A DNA stretch of 64,000 nt. It comes from Nocardioides sp. SYSU D00065 (GTDB lineage: Bacteria; Actinomycetota; Actinomycetes; Propionibacteriales; Nocardioidaceae). The notes beneath the pieces were generated by a model. The model was not told the origin of the DNA. It saw nothing but the letters and a program-made list of their open reading frames with translations, and did not search any database. Numbering within the stretch: the stretch's first letter is position 1; every line of letters starts with the position of its first letter. The translations under genes were made by a program, and so were the position numbers. Where the stretch lies: contig NZ_JAFMSX010000003.1 in assembly GCF_017916425.1 (NCBI RefSeq), forward strand, positions 1 through 64,000. The letters run 5' to 3'. Positions 17,970 to 26,377 of the stretch are shown one piece after another.

Positions 17970-18388
17970 GCGCGCGCACGTCGGGGCGCACCTCGACCAG
18001 CACCGGCCTCGGCCGCGTCCTGGTCGCCGTCTACGGCGTGTTCGCCCTCGCCGCGACCGCGCGCTCGCTCGTGCAGCTGCTGACGAAGGCCGGCGAGGCG
18101 CCCCTGGCCTACTCGCTCTCCGCCGTCGCCGGACTGGTCTACGTCGCCGCCACGCTGGGGTTGGCGGAGGTGGGTCCGTCCCCGCGCCGGACGGCGTGGG
18201 CGGCGGTGGCCTTCGAGCTCGCCGGCGTGCTCACGGTCGGCACCCTGACCGTGCTCGACCCCGAGCTGTTCCCCGACCAGACCGTGTGGTCGGCGTACGG
18301 TGCCGGCTACGGCTGGCTGCCCCTCGTGCTGCCGTTCGCCGGGATCGCCTGGCTGGTGCACACCAGGACGCACTCGCCCCGGACGTAG
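17966..18388 (+). CDS. four-span membrane protein of unknown function, partner of the preceding gene
   Basis: 140 residues from GTG 17966, which overlaps the previous TGA. A short polar N-terminus (SARTSGRTSTST) is followed by four hydrophobic helices: VLVAVYGVFALAATARS, LAYSLSAVAGLVYVAATLGLA, WAAVAFELAGVLTVGTLTV and GWLPLVLPFAGIAWLVH. An acidic aromatic stretch (DPELFPDQTVWSAYG) joins the last two. The pairing with the upstream gene suggests a two-subunit membrane complex; no substrate can be given. Confidence 0.75.
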   Translation: MSARTSGRTSTSTGLGRVLVAVYGVFALAATARSLVQLLTKAGEAPLAYSLSAVAGLVYVAATLGLAEVGPSPRRTAWAAVAFELAGVLTVGTLTVLDPELFPDQTVWSAYGAGYGWLPLVLPFAGIAWLVHTRTHSPRT

Positions 18389-18421
18389 GCCCCGGACGCG
18401 GCCACCCGCCGCGTCGTGTCC

Positions 18422-19618
18422 CTACGTCGTGGGCGGCAGGTGCTTCTTCATCAGGCGCCGCACCCGCTTCTGCTTGCGGTCGGGGATCATCGAGCGCATC
18501 TCCTCGAGCTTGCCGAAGCAGAGCAGCCGGTCCTCGCCCTCCAGCACCGTCTTGTTGCGCGGGTTGGGGATCACCTGCGTCCCGCGGTGCAGCGTCAGGA
18601 CGGTGATGTCGCGCTCGTCGAGCCCGGACTCCCCGAGCCGCTTGCCCACCATGTCGGAGCCGGTGTGGACGACGATCTCGGCGACGCCGTAGCCCGTCGA
18701 CACGGTGAGCCGCTGGCGCACGTCGATGTCGGGGAAGGCGACCTGGTTGGCCATGTAGTCGACGATGGCGCCGGCCACGTCGAGCTTGGTGGCGGTCTCG
18801 ATGCCCTCGAGCCCGGGCGAGGAGTTGACCTCCATCACCTGCGGACCCCTGCGGCCCTCCAGCATGTCGACGCCCGCCACGCGCAGCCCCATGATCTGCG
18901 CCGAGCGCACCGCCACCCGCTCGAACTCCTCGTCGAGCTCGACCGACTCGACGCTCCCGCCGCGGTGCACGTTGGAGCGGAACTCGTCGCCCTGCGCGAC
19001 GCGGCGCATCGCCGCGACGACCCGGTCGCCGACGACCAGGGCGCGGATGTCGCGGCCCTTGCTCTCCTTGACGAAGCGCTGGATCAGCACGTTCTGCCGC
19101 GTGCTCTGCAGCGTCTCGATGATCGCCTCGGCCACCTTGATCGTCGGGGCCAGGATCACCCCGATGCCCTGGGTGCCCTCCAGCAGCTTGATGACGACCG
19201 GCGCACCACCGACCCGCTCGATCGCCGGGATCACGTCCGCGCGGTCGCGCACGAAGGTCGTGGCCGGCATCGGGATCTTGTGCCGCGAGAGGATCTGGGT
19301 GGCGCGCAGCTTGTCGCGGCTGTTGGCGATGCCGTAGCTGGTGTTGGGCGTGTAGACGTCCATCTGCTCGAACTGGCGCACGACGGCGGTGCCGAAGTAG
19401 GTGATCGAGTTGCCGATGCGCGGCAGCACGGCGTCGTACGTCGAGAGCTGCTTGCCGCGGAACAGCAGGTCGGGCTCGTCTCCCGAGAGGTCGATGCCGA
19501 AGCGCAGGGTGTTGAGCACCTTGACGTCGTGGCCGCGGTCCAGCGCGGCGGTCCGCAGCCGCTGCGTGCTGTACGAGCGCGGCGCACGGGAGAGGATGGC
19601 GAGCTTCACGGGCGACAT
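18422..19618 (-). CDS. RimK-type ATP-grasp ligase with C-terminal RCK_C-like domain
   Basis: 398 residues from ATG 19618. Residues 1-300 are a RimK-type ATP-grasp ligase: KLAILSRAPRSYSTQRL, DKLRATQILSRHKIPMPATTF, VVIKLLEGTQGIGV (ATP-binding Lys/Gly loop), and VMEVNSSPGLEGIE (metal-binding Glu-Asn). Such enzymes add glutamate or another amino acid to a protein or peptide carboxylate. Residues about 318-390 (VHTGSDMVGKRLGESGLDERDITVLTLHRG) look like a TrkA-C/RCK_C ligand-binding domain, an unusual addition. It is divergent from the retropepsin-like and desuccinylase-like genes, which repeatedly accompany this ligase class. Confidence 0.87.
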   Translation of the reverse strand: MSPVKLAILSRAPRSYSTQRLRTAALDRGHDVKVLNTLRFGIDLSGDEPDLLFRGKQLSTYDAVLPRIGNSITYFGTAVVRQFEQMDVYTPNTSYGIANSRDKLRATQILSRHKIPMPATTFVRDRADVIPAIERVGGAPVVIKLLEGTQGIGVILAPTIKVAEAIIETLQSTRQNVLIQRFVKESKGRDIRALVVGDRVVAAMRRVAQGDEFRSNVHRGGSVESVELDEEFERVAVRSAQIMGLRVAGVDMLEGRRGPQVMEVNSSPGLEGIETATKLDVAGAIVDYMANQVAFPDIDVRQRLTVSTGYGVAEIVVHTGSDMVGKRLGESGLDERDITVLTLHRGTQVIPNPRNKTVLEGEDRLLCFGKLEEMRSMIPDRKQKRVRRLMKKHLPPTT

Positions 19619-19664
19619 ACAAGCACGCCCGCCGAGGCACCGGACCACCTGACAAGATGGGCCC

Positions 19665-20150
19665 GTGTCCTCCGCCGAGCCGCCCGACCCGGAGCAGGTC
19701 GTCGTCGGCTGGCGCGAGTGGGTGGCGCTCCCGCAGGCCGGCGTGCCGTGGGTCAAGGCGAAGATCGACACCGGCGCCCGGACCTCCTCGATCCACGCCT
19801 TCGGCCTCGAGGCCTTCGCGCGCGACGGCGAGGAGTGGGTGCGCTTCCTCCTCCACCCCTGGCAGCGCTCCGACGAGGACTCCGTCGAGCTCCGGCTGCC
19901 GGTGCTCGACCGGCGCGAGGTGCGCAGCAGCAACGGCCAGGCCGAGCAGCGCTACGCCGTCGCGATGGACGTCACCCTCGCCGGCCGCACCATCACGACC
20001 GTGATGACGCTCAGCAACCGCGACGAGATGGGGTTCCGGATGCTCATCGGGCGCGAGGCGCTCGAGCGCGGGTTCCTCGTGGACGCCGCGCGGTCCTACG
20101 CCGGCGGCCGGCCCCGGCGCGCGGTGCGCCGCAAGAACTGGGGCAGGTAG
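19665..20150 (+). CDS. RimB-like retropepsin-fold putative aspartic protease
   Basis: 161 residues from GTG 19665. The family (old name ATP-dependent zinc protease domain) has a retropepsin fold with a DTGA active site; here it is AKIDTGARTSSIHA at about residues 32-45. Later DVTLAGRTITTVMTLSNRDEMGFRMLIGREAL is the second half of the fold. It usually occurs with RimK-type ligases and may process or reverse the added amino acids. A CAAGAT -10-like box ends six bases before the start. The next gene begins at the last base of its stop codon. Confidence 0.85.
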   Translation: MSSAEPPDPEQVVVGWREWVALPQAGVPWVKAKIDTGARTSSIHAFGLEAFARDGEEWVRFLLHPWQRSDEDSVELRLPVLDRREVRSSNGQAEQRYAVAMDVTLAGRTITTVMTLSNRDEMGFRMLIGREALERGFLVDAARSYAGGRPRRAVRRKNWGR

Positions 20151-21097
20151 TGGCCCGGGAGTCCTTCGCGATCGGCGGCGTGCGGATCCGCGCCGGGTCG
20201 GCTCGGGCGCTGGAGCTGCCCATTACCCGGCTGGTGACGGGCGCCGACGTGACCCTGCCGGTGCGCGTGGTGCACGGTCGCGAGGACGGACCGAGCGCCT
20301 GGATCAACGCCGCCATCCACGGCGACGAGGTCGCCGGGGTGGAGGTGGTGCGCCAGGTGATGGCCGACCTCGACCCCAAGACGTTCCGCGGCACGCTGGT
20401 GGCGGTGCCGATCGTCAACGTCCTCGGCTTCATGACCGGCGACCGCTACCTCCCCGACCGTCGCGACCTCAACCGCTCGTTCCCGGGCTCCGCGCGCGGC
20501 TCGCTCGCCAGCCGGATCGCCCACCTCTTCATGCGCGAGATCGTGGCCGGCTGCGAGGTCGGCATCGACCTGCACACCGGCTCGGACCGGCGCAGCAACC
20601 TGCCGCAGGTCCGCGCCGACCTCGACGACCCGCGCACCCGCGAGCTCGCCGCCGCGTTCGGCGCGCCCGTGATGCTGCACGCCCGGATCCGCGACGGCTC
20701 GCTGCGCCACGCCGCGCGCGAGCAGGGCGCCAAGGTGCTGCTCTACGAGGCGGGCGAGCCGCTGCGCTTCGACGCCTACGCGGTGGACGCCGGCGTGGTC
20801 GGCGTACGCCGGGTGCTGGCCGCGCTGGGCATGACCGAGGCGGTCGACGAGCCGGCCGCCGAGCCGAGCCGGGAGTGCCGGGCCAGCGGCTGGGTGCGCG
20901 CGCGGCGCACGGGCATCCTGCACCTCGACGTCGCCCTCGGCCAGGAGGTCAGCGACGGCGAGCGGCTCGGCACGCTCTTCGACTCCTTCGGCAAGACCCT
21001 CCGCGCGGTCTACGCCGACCGCGACGGCATCGTCATCGGCCGGACAGAGGCACCGCTGGTGAACTCCGGTGACGCGGTCGTGCACATCGCCAGCTGA
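20150..21097 (+). CDS. succinylglutamate desuccinylase/aspartoacylase-like (M14-type) hydrolase
   Basis: 315 residues from GTG 20150, sharing one base with the upstream stop. The zinc site of the AstE/AspA group is visible: INAAIHGDEVAGVEVV (His, Glu) and GIDLHTGSDRRSN (His). LNRSFPGSA supplies the substrate-binding Arg. The last 80 residues form a beta-barrel domain (GWVRARRTGILHLDVALGQEVSDGE) like the biotinyl-lipoyl fold seen in this branch. It probably hydrolyses an amide bond to a carboxylated side chain, plausibly one made by the RimK-type ligase next door. Confidence 0.87.
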   Translation: MARESFAIGGVRIRAGSARALELPITRLVTGADVTLPVRVVHGREDGPSAWINAAIHGDEVAGVEVVRQVMADLDPKTFRGTLVAVPIVNVLGFMTGDRYLPDRRDLNRSFPGSARGSLASRIAHLFMREIVAGCEVGIDLHTGSDRRSNLPQVRADLDDPRTRELAAAFGAPVMLHARIRDGSLRHAAREQGAKVLLYEAGEPLRFDAYAVDAGVVGVRRVLAALGMTEAVDEPAAEPSRECRASGWVRARRTGILHLDVALGQEVSDGERLGTLFDSFGKTLRAVYADRDGIVIGRTEAPLVNSGDAVVHIAS

Positions 21098-21127
21098 GCG
21101 CGCGCGGCCGTCTGGTTGGCTTGCGGC

Positions 21128-22342
21128 ATGTCCTTCGACGTGGCGGCGTTCCGCGCCGGATTCCCCTCCCTCGCCTCGGGGATCGCCCACTTCGACGGCC
21201 CGGGCGGGACGCAGACCCCCCAGGTGGTCGGTGACGCGATCGCCCGGACCCTCACCGGGCCGCTCTCGCAGCGCGGCTCAGCGCTGGTCAGCCAGCGCAA
21301 CGCCGAGGACGCGGTGGCCGGCTTCCGGTCCGCCATGGCCGATCTCGTCGGCGGGAAGCCCGGCGGGGTGGTCCACGGCCGCAGCGCCACCGCGCTGACG
21401 TACGACTTCTCCCGCACGCTGGCGAAGGAGTGGTCGGCGGGCGACGAGGTCGTGGTGTCCGAGCTCGACCACGACGCCAACGTGCGTCCGTGGATCCAGG
21501 CGGCGCAGCGCGCCGGCGTGACCGTGCGGTTGCTGCGCCTGGACCCGGCGTCCGCGGAGCTCGACCTGTCCGACCTCGACGAGGTGGTCAACGAGCGCAC
21601 CCGGCTGGTCGCGCTCACGGCGGCCTCCAACCTGCTCGGCACCCGCCCGCCGGTCGCGACCGTGGCCCGCCGCGCCCACGAGGTCGGGGCGCTGGTCTTC
21701 GTCGACGCCGTGCACCACGCCGCGCACGGCGCACCCGACCTGGTCGCGATGGGCGCGGACCTCCTGGTGTGCTCGCCCTACAAGTTCTTCGGCCCCCACT
21801 GCGGCGCGCTGGTCGCCGATCCCGGGCTGCTCGAGACGCTGCGCCCCGACAAGCTGGTGCCGTCGAGTGACGCGGTGCCGGAGCGCTTCGAGCTCGGGAC
21901 GCTGCCCTACGAGGTGCTGGCCGGGGTCACCGCCGCGGTCGACGTGATCGCCTCGCTGGCTCCCGCGCCGGGCTCGCGCCGCGACCGGCTGGTCGCGGCC
22001 GCGGCGGTGGTGGCCGAGCACGAGCACCGGCTGCGCCGCCGGGTCGAGGACGGCCTGGCCGCCCTGGGCGACCGCCTGACCGTGCACTCGCGGGCGGCCG
22101 AGCGCACCTCGACGCTGTTCCTCACCTTGCGCGACCGCTCGCCCGTGGACGCCTCGGCGTTCCTGGCGGCGCGCGACGTGCTGGTCCCGGCCGGCACGTT
22201 CTACGCACACGAGACGTTCCGTGCGCTGGGGCTGCCGGTCGACAGCGGGCTGCGGATCGGGCTGGCGGCGTACAACGACGACGCCGAGGTCGACCGGCTG
22301 CTCGAGGGGCTGGCCGACTTCCTCGCGGCGCCGGCCGCCTGA
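21128..22342 (+). CDS. cysteine desulfurase-like aminotransferase class V protein
   Basis: 404 residues from ATG 21128. PLP-dependent fold: NAEDAVAGFRSAMADLVGG, EVVVSELDHDANVRPWIQ, ALVFVDAVHHAAHGAPDL (Asp-His pair) and CSPYKFFGPHCGAL with the Schiff-base lysine. It matches the VC1184-like branch of cysteine desulfurase-like proteins, whose substrate is not established; the Cys loop of IscS/NifS is not seen. A TTGGCT box lies six bases before the start. The gene ends at a strong hairpin shared with the convergent glycosidase gene. Confidence 0.85.
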   Translation: MSFDVAAFRAGFPSLASGIAHFDGPGGTQTPQVVGDAIARTLTGPLSQRGSALVSQRNAEDAVAGFRSAMADLVGGKPGGVVHGRSATALTYDFSRTLAKEWSAGDEVVVSELDHDANVRPWIQAAQRAGVTVRLLRLDPASAELDLSDLDEVVNERTRLVALTAASNLLGTRPPVATVARRAHEVGALVFVDAVHHAAHGAPDLVAMGADLLVCSPYKFFGPHCGALVADPGLLETLRPDKLVPSSDAVPERFELGTLPYEVLAGVTAAVDVIASLAPAPGSRRDRLVAAAAVVAEHEHRLRRRVEDGLAALGDRLTVHSRAAERTSTLFLTLRDRSPVDASAFLAARDVLVPAGTFYAHETFRALGLPVDSGLRIGLAAYNDDAEVDRLLEGLADFLAAPAA

Positions 22343-22388
22343 TCGGGCGCTTCGCCCGGCGCAGCGCGTCACCCGGTCCCGGAGCGAC

Positions 22389-22433
22389 GCAGCCCCCCGT
22401 CGCGCCCGCGGGTGCGGGGCGACGGGGGGCTGC
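22389..22433. terminator. bidirectional hairpin terminator
   Basis: A perfect 15-bp inverted repeat (GCAGCCCCCCGTCGC at 22389-22403 and its complement at 22419-22433) with a 15-base loop. It lies between the ends of two convergent genes (22342 and 22462), the right place for a shared terminator. There is no T-tract, as usual in such GC-rich genomes. Confidence 0.8.
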
Positions 22434-22461
22434 TCGGGACGGAAGCGCCGGTGGCCGGTCC

Positions 22462-23922
22462 TCAGCGACGGACGCGGGCGTCGACCTTGGTCTCGCGGAA
22501 CGCCGTGATGCGGTCGCCGGTCAGGGGCGCGTAGCCGCTCGCCTCGGAGTTCCAGGCCAGCCCGAACCACACCTCGGGGGTGGACAGCAGCGTCTCGCCC
22601 GCCTGGGCGATCGCCTGCGCGGTGAAGCCGTTGTACTCGCCGAGGCCGAGAGGCTTGTCGGGGTGCCCCACCGAGTCCATCCACCGCGCCAGCAGCGGGA
22701 TGGCGCGGGCGGGCAGCAACGCACCGGGGTCGGCGGCGGTGCCGGACTGGTAGGAGTCGACGGCGACGAAGTCCCACTTGCGCAGCAGGTCGGCGTCCGT
22801 GTATGACGCGAGGTCGGCGACGCGACGGTCGAGGAGCCAGCCGTTGAGGATCGGGCCGACGGCGATGTCCGGGGCGTCGACCACGTCGACGAAGCGGTGG
22901 CTCGCGGCCCGGAAGACGGCCGGATCCATGTCGCCGTGCGGCTCGTGCCAGAACGTCGCGGTGACGGGGGCGTCGAGGGCCACGAGCTGCTCGCGCAGGG
23001 TCGCCAGCCAGGAGTCGTACGCGCCGTTTGCCATGGCTGCCGGGTCGGCGACCTTGTAGGAGATGACCGGCATCATGCCGTCGGCGATCGCCCGGCGGAT
23101 GAGCGGCAGCTGGCTCGAGCCGGAGGCGGTCAGCTCGGCGAAGACGCGGCGCGCCGTGACGCCTTCGGCACCGACCTCACGGAGCCGGGCGTCCCACAGG
23201 GAGTCGGGGGCGCTCATCCCGATGACCTTGGGGGCGACCGGAGCGGCGGGCGGGAACGCCTCGCTGCCCGGCGCGGGCGTCGGGACCGGGGGGGTCGGGA
23301 CGGGCGTGGTCGGGACGGGGGTCGTCGGGACGGGCGTCGTGGGGACCGGCGTCGGGACCGGCGTGGTGTCCGGCGCGTCGGCGACCGTCACGGACAGCAC
23401 CGGCCGGGTCGCGGCGCGCGCCTCGCGCGATCCGAAGGTGAGCGTCTTCCGCGCGGAGGTCTCCACGCGCAGGGCGAGGGTGCGACCGGGGGTGATGCGC
23501 TGGGCATCGAGGGCGACGACCTCGGCGGTGCCGGCGCGCAGCGCGTCGGACGTGCCGAGCAGCGTCCGCTCGGTGGGCATGGAGCGCCACGTCAGGGCGT
23601 CCTCGTCCCACCCGGTTCCGGAGCGGTGGACGGTGATCCCGCGCGGCGACGCGGTCAGCGGGTGCAGGCGCAGCTCGACGGCGTCGAGGCGCTCGCCGGA
23701 GGCGAGCGCGGGCACGGTGAACTCGAGGAACGCGTGCTTGCGGCGACCGGCGGTGCCGTCGACCTCCAGCACGCGGCTGTCGCCGAAGTTGGCGCTCGCG
23801 GAGCGCGCGTCGACGTGGGAGTCCGCGACGGGGGCGAGGTCGCTCGCCGCGGCTCCCGCCGGGGTCAGCGCGAGGCCGGTGGCGCCGATCGCCAGGGCCA
23901 GGACGGGGGTGAGCTTCTTCAT
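22462..23922 (-). CDS. secreted glycoside-hydrolase-like protein with DNRLRE domain
   Basis: 486 residues from ATG 23922. A signal peptide (MKKLTPVLALAIGATGLAL...GAAAS) is followed by a DNRLRE/CBM96-like beta domain at about 32-185 (DSHVDARSASANFGDSRVLEV). A PVPTTP-repeat linker at about 190-230 separates it from a C-terminal TIM-barrel-like domain (235-486). In that domain TFWHEPHGDMD and LGLGEYNG carry two glutamates at the positions of the acid/base and nucleophile in clan A (GH26-like) hydrolases. Polysaccharide target unknown. It has a possible long leader and an operator-like palindrome far upstream (24197). Confidence 0.8.
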   Translation of the reverse strand: MKKLTPVLALAIGATGLALTPAGAAASDLAPVADSHVDARSASANFGDSRVLEVDGTAGRRKHAFLEFTVPALASGERLDAVELRLHPLTASPRGITVHRSGTGWDEDALTWRSMPTERTLLGTSDALRAGTAEVVALDAQRITPGRTLALRVETSARKTLTFGSREARAATRPVLSVTVADAPDTTPVPTPVPTTPVPTTPVPTTPVPTPPVPTPAPGSEAFPPAAPVAPKVIGMSAPDSLWDARLREVGAEGVTARRVFAELTASGSSQLPLIRRAIADGMMPVISYKVADPAAMANGAYDSWLATLREQLVALDAPVTATFWHEPHGDMDPAVFRAASHRFVDVVDAPDIAVGPILNGWLLDRRVADLASYTDADLLRKWDFVAVDSYQSGTAADPGALLPARAIPLLARWMDSVGHPDKPLGLGEYNGFTAQAIAQAGETLLSTPEVWFGLAWNSEASGYAPLTGDRITAFRETKVDARVRR

Positions 23923-24315
23923 GCGGGTGGATCTCCAGGGGGGTCGGGGCTTCAGCACGCAGTGCTCCTCGGCGGCTGCCGGCCGTCCCAGCGCAAGCGC
24001 GGCGGCATGCCGCACCGACTCCGGGGCATGCGTGCGCGGCCGCCGGAGGTGCGCGTGCCGGCGCGCGCTGGACGCGCGCGGCACCGCTGGACGTTCTGTG
24101 CAGCGCGCTGGATGCGGCGCTGCCGGGGACGAGCGTCAGGTCCCGTCGAGGAGTGGTGCCCGGTCCGCGCACGGTGACGAGGACCGGTTTCTTTACTTTG
24201 TCGACATTAGACAAACCTGTCGACGACTGCACATCGACCGACGCTTTTCAGCAGTGAGTCGCCTCACGGCTGCACGGACCGCTGCCCTGGATGCGGGGGT
24301 CCGCCGCCCCGATCC
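23923..24315. other. 393-base intergenic region with AT-rich operator-like sequence
   Basis: No gene is seen here. It holds the probable promoter of the minus-strand glycosidase gene. The patch at 24186-24235 is unusually AT-rich and contains TTTGTC-7-GACAAA (24197-24215) and two TGTCGAC copies at 24199 and 24218. A second palindrome, GTGAGTCGCCTCAC, lies at 24254-24267. Confidence 0.5.
24197..24215. promoter_or_regulatory. operator-like inverted repeat
   Basis: TTTGTC at 24197-24202 pairs with GACAAA at 24210-24215 across seven bases, in the only clearly AT-rich patch of the region. The symmetry fits a dimeric repressor. The regulator is unknown. Confidence 0.45.
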
Positions 24316-24558
24316 TCAGTCGGCCTGGTGCCCCTCGACCTGCTCGTCGACCTCCTCCGCGCCGGCGCCCTGCTCGTGGGCGCGCGAGTCGACGCCTCCG
24401 GCGTCGACCATGTCGCCGACGGTCGCGTTGCCCGCCGGCGCGGCATCGAGGGCGGCCTGCCGCTCCTCGTCGCTGACGCGCTCGCCGGCGGTCGGGAACG
24501 CCGACTCCTCCGGGTGCGGCGCGTAGGGGTCGGGCTGGGTCTGGTCGTCGCTCGTCAT
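24316..24558 (-). CDS. small acidic hydrophilic protein of unknown function
   Basis: 80 residues from ATG 24558 (MTSDDQTQPDPYAP). The sequence is rich in Asp, Glu, Ala and Gln with no hydrophobic segment, so it is probably soluble and partly disordered. TACGGT lies six bases before the start, a -10-like box for a leaderless message. It diverges from the polymerase gene at 24606. No family recognised. Confidence 0.6.
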   Translation of the reverse strand: MTSDDQTQPDPYAPHPEESAFPTAGERVSDEERQAALDAAPAGNATVGDMVDAGGVDSRAHEQGAGAEEVDEQVEGHQAD

Positions 24559-24605
24559 GCCCCGACCGTACGCCCGCCGTCGGAGGCCTCCGACACAATG
24601 GCCGG

Positions 24606-25661
24606 GTGAGCCAGCAGGGGCCGCAGCACTGGGTGCTCCACGTCGACATGGACCAGTTCCTCGTCGCGGTCGAGCTGCTGCGCCGTCCCGAGCTCGTCGG
24701 ACGGCCCGTCGTGGTGGGAGGCCGGGGCGACCCGAGCGAGCGAGCGGTGGTCTCCACCGCGTCCTACGAGGCGCGCGCCCACGGCGTACGGTCGGGGCTC
24801 GCGCTCCGGCTCGCCGCCAGGCGCTGCCCCGACGCGGTCTTCCTCCCGGTCGACTTCCCCGTCTACGAGGAGGCCTCGGCGCGGGTGATGGAGACGCTGC
24901 GCGGGTTCCCCGGTGCGGTCGTCGAGGTGCTGGGCTGGGACGAGGCCTTCGTCGGGGTCGAGACCGACGACCCGGTCGCCACTGCCCGGGCGATCCAGGC
25001 CGCGGTGCTGGAGGCGACCGACCTGCACTGCTCGGTCGGCATCGGCGACACCCTGGTTCGCGCCAAGATCGCCACCGACTTCGGCAAGCCGCAGGGCGTC
25101 TTCCGGCTGACCCGCGACAACTGGATGGACGTGATGGGCGCGCGCCCGACGACCGCCCTGTGGGGCGTCGGCACGAAGATCGGCCGCCGGCTCGAGGCGA
25201 TCGGCGTCCACACCGTCGCCGACCTCGCCAGCGCCGACGAGCAGGCACTGGTGGCCGCCTTCGGGCCGACCAACGGTCCCCATCTCGGCCGTCTCGGGCG
25301 GGGTGGCGGCAGGACGCGGCCGGACGACACCCCGTGGGTGCCCCGCGCGCACGGGCGCGAGACGACCTACCAGGCAGACCTCACCACGCCCGCGGAGGTC
25401 CAGGCCGCCCTGTCCGAGCTGGCCGCGCGGGTGATCGACGACGTGCGGGCCGAGGGCCGGCAGGTGCAGCGGGTGCACCTCAAGGTGCGCTTCGTCCCGT
25501 TCTTCACCTACAGCCGCATCCGCAAGCTGGCCGAGCCGACGTACGACGTCGAGGTGGTGGCGCGCACGGCCTTCGACCTCTACCTCGCGCTGGAGGATCC
25601 GCGCCCGGTGCGGCTGCTGGGCGTGCGCGGCGAGATGGTGCCGCCCGAGGGCGGCTACTGA
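24606..25661 (+). CDS. dinB2: Y-family DNA polymerase IV, DinB2 type
   Basis: 351 residues from GTG 24606. The catalytic acids are in HVDMDQF (Asp14, Asp16) and LGWDEAF (Asp112, Glu113). The GWDEA motif, the SYEARAHGVRSGL palm segment, LWGVGTKIGRRL and the ending RPVRLLGVRGEM match mycobacterial DinB2 (Rv3056-like) rather than DinB1; there is no beta-clamp-binding tail. The steric-gate position next to Asp16-Gln-Phe is Leu19, not the usual Tyr/Phe. In mycobacterial DinB2 a leucine here permits ribonucleotide incorporation, so the same is predicted. No SOS box was noticed upstream; CACAAT lies six bases before the start. Confidence 0.9.
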   Translation: MSQQGPQHWVLHVDMDQFLVAVELLRRPELVGRPVVVGGRGDPSERAVVSTASYEARAHGVRSGLALRLAARRCPDAVFLPVDFPVYEEASARVMETLRGFPGAVVEVLGWDEAFVGVETDDPVATARAIQAAVLEATDLHCSVGIGDTLVRAKIATDFGKPQGVFRLTRDNWMDVMGARPTTALWGVGTKIGRRLEAIGVHTVADLASADEQALVAAFGPTNGPHLGRLGRGGGRTRPDDTPWVPRAHGRETTYQADLTTPAEVQAALSELAARVIDDVRAEGRQVQRVHLKVRFVPFFTYSRIRKLAEPTYDVEVVARTAFDLYLALEDPRPVRLLGVRGEMVPPEGGY

Positions 25662-25665
25662 GCGG

Positions 25666-26376
25666 TCAGTGACCGAGGAGCGAGAGGCCGGCTGCCAGCG
25701 CGAATCCGACCACGGTCGCGAGACCGGCGAGGTCGCGCGCCTTGGCCTTGGCCTCGGGCACCATCGAGTCGATCAGCATCGTCAGCAGCGCGCCGGCGGC
25801 GAAGCCGTCGACGAACGCCTGCGCCTGCGCGCTCACCGACTCCGCCAGCGCAGCGCCGGCGACGGTCGCCAGCGCGCAGGCGAGCGCGACGAGGCCCCAC
25901 AGCCGGAGCACCTGCCCGCGGGAGTGACCGGCCGCCCGCATGTCGGCCGCGGAGCCGACCGCCTCCGGAAGGTTCGACGCGAAGACGGCCACGAGCAGGG
26001 CCACGCTGATGCCGTCTCCCGCGGCGAGGCCGATGCCCAGCACCGCCTGCTCCGGGATCCCGTCGAGGAAGGCGCCCACGGCCAGCGGCGCGCCCGCCGA
26101 CGACCCGCCCGAGCGCGCGCCCCACGTCTCGACGAGGCGGTCGGCGGCGAAGAACACCGCAGCGCCGACGGCCAGGCCGGCCGCCACGGCGTACGCCCCA
26201 CCGATGCGGAGCCCGCCCTCGGCGAGCTCGAAGGACACGCTGGCGATCAGGGCCCCGGCGCCGAAGCCGAGCACGAGTCCCACGACGCGGGCCGGCCAGG
26301 AGCGGAGCAGGGCCAGGAGCGCACCGACGACCAGCGAGCTGGCGGCCAGCGCTCCCCAGCCGAGCGACTCGACCAT
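25666..26376 (-). CDS. ZIP family metal transporter
   Basis: 236 residues from ATG 26376, with about eight hydrophobic helices. The ZIP core helices are recognisable in AVGAFLDGIPEQAVLGIGLA and VAVFASNLPEAVGSA, where N-x-P-E supplies metal ligands; the first His of the usual H-N/S-x-P-E pattern is replaced by Asp (LDGIPE), as in the ZupT-distant group. The substrate is probably a divalent metal but which one is open. It starts one base after the stop of the POT transporter gene, so both are cotranscribed. Confidence 0.85.
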   Translation of the reverse strand: MVESLGWGALAASSLVVGALLALLRSWPARVVGLVLGFGAGALIASVSFELAEGGLRIGGAYAVAAGLAVGAAVFFAADRLVETWGARSGGSSAGAPLAVGAFLDGIPEQAVLGIGLAAGDGISVALLVAVFASNLPEAVGSAADMRAAGHSRGQVLRLWGLVALACALATVAGAALAESVSAQAQAFVDGFAAGALLTMLIDSMVPEAKAKARDLAGLATVVGFALAAGLSLLGH

Positions 26377-26377
26377 G

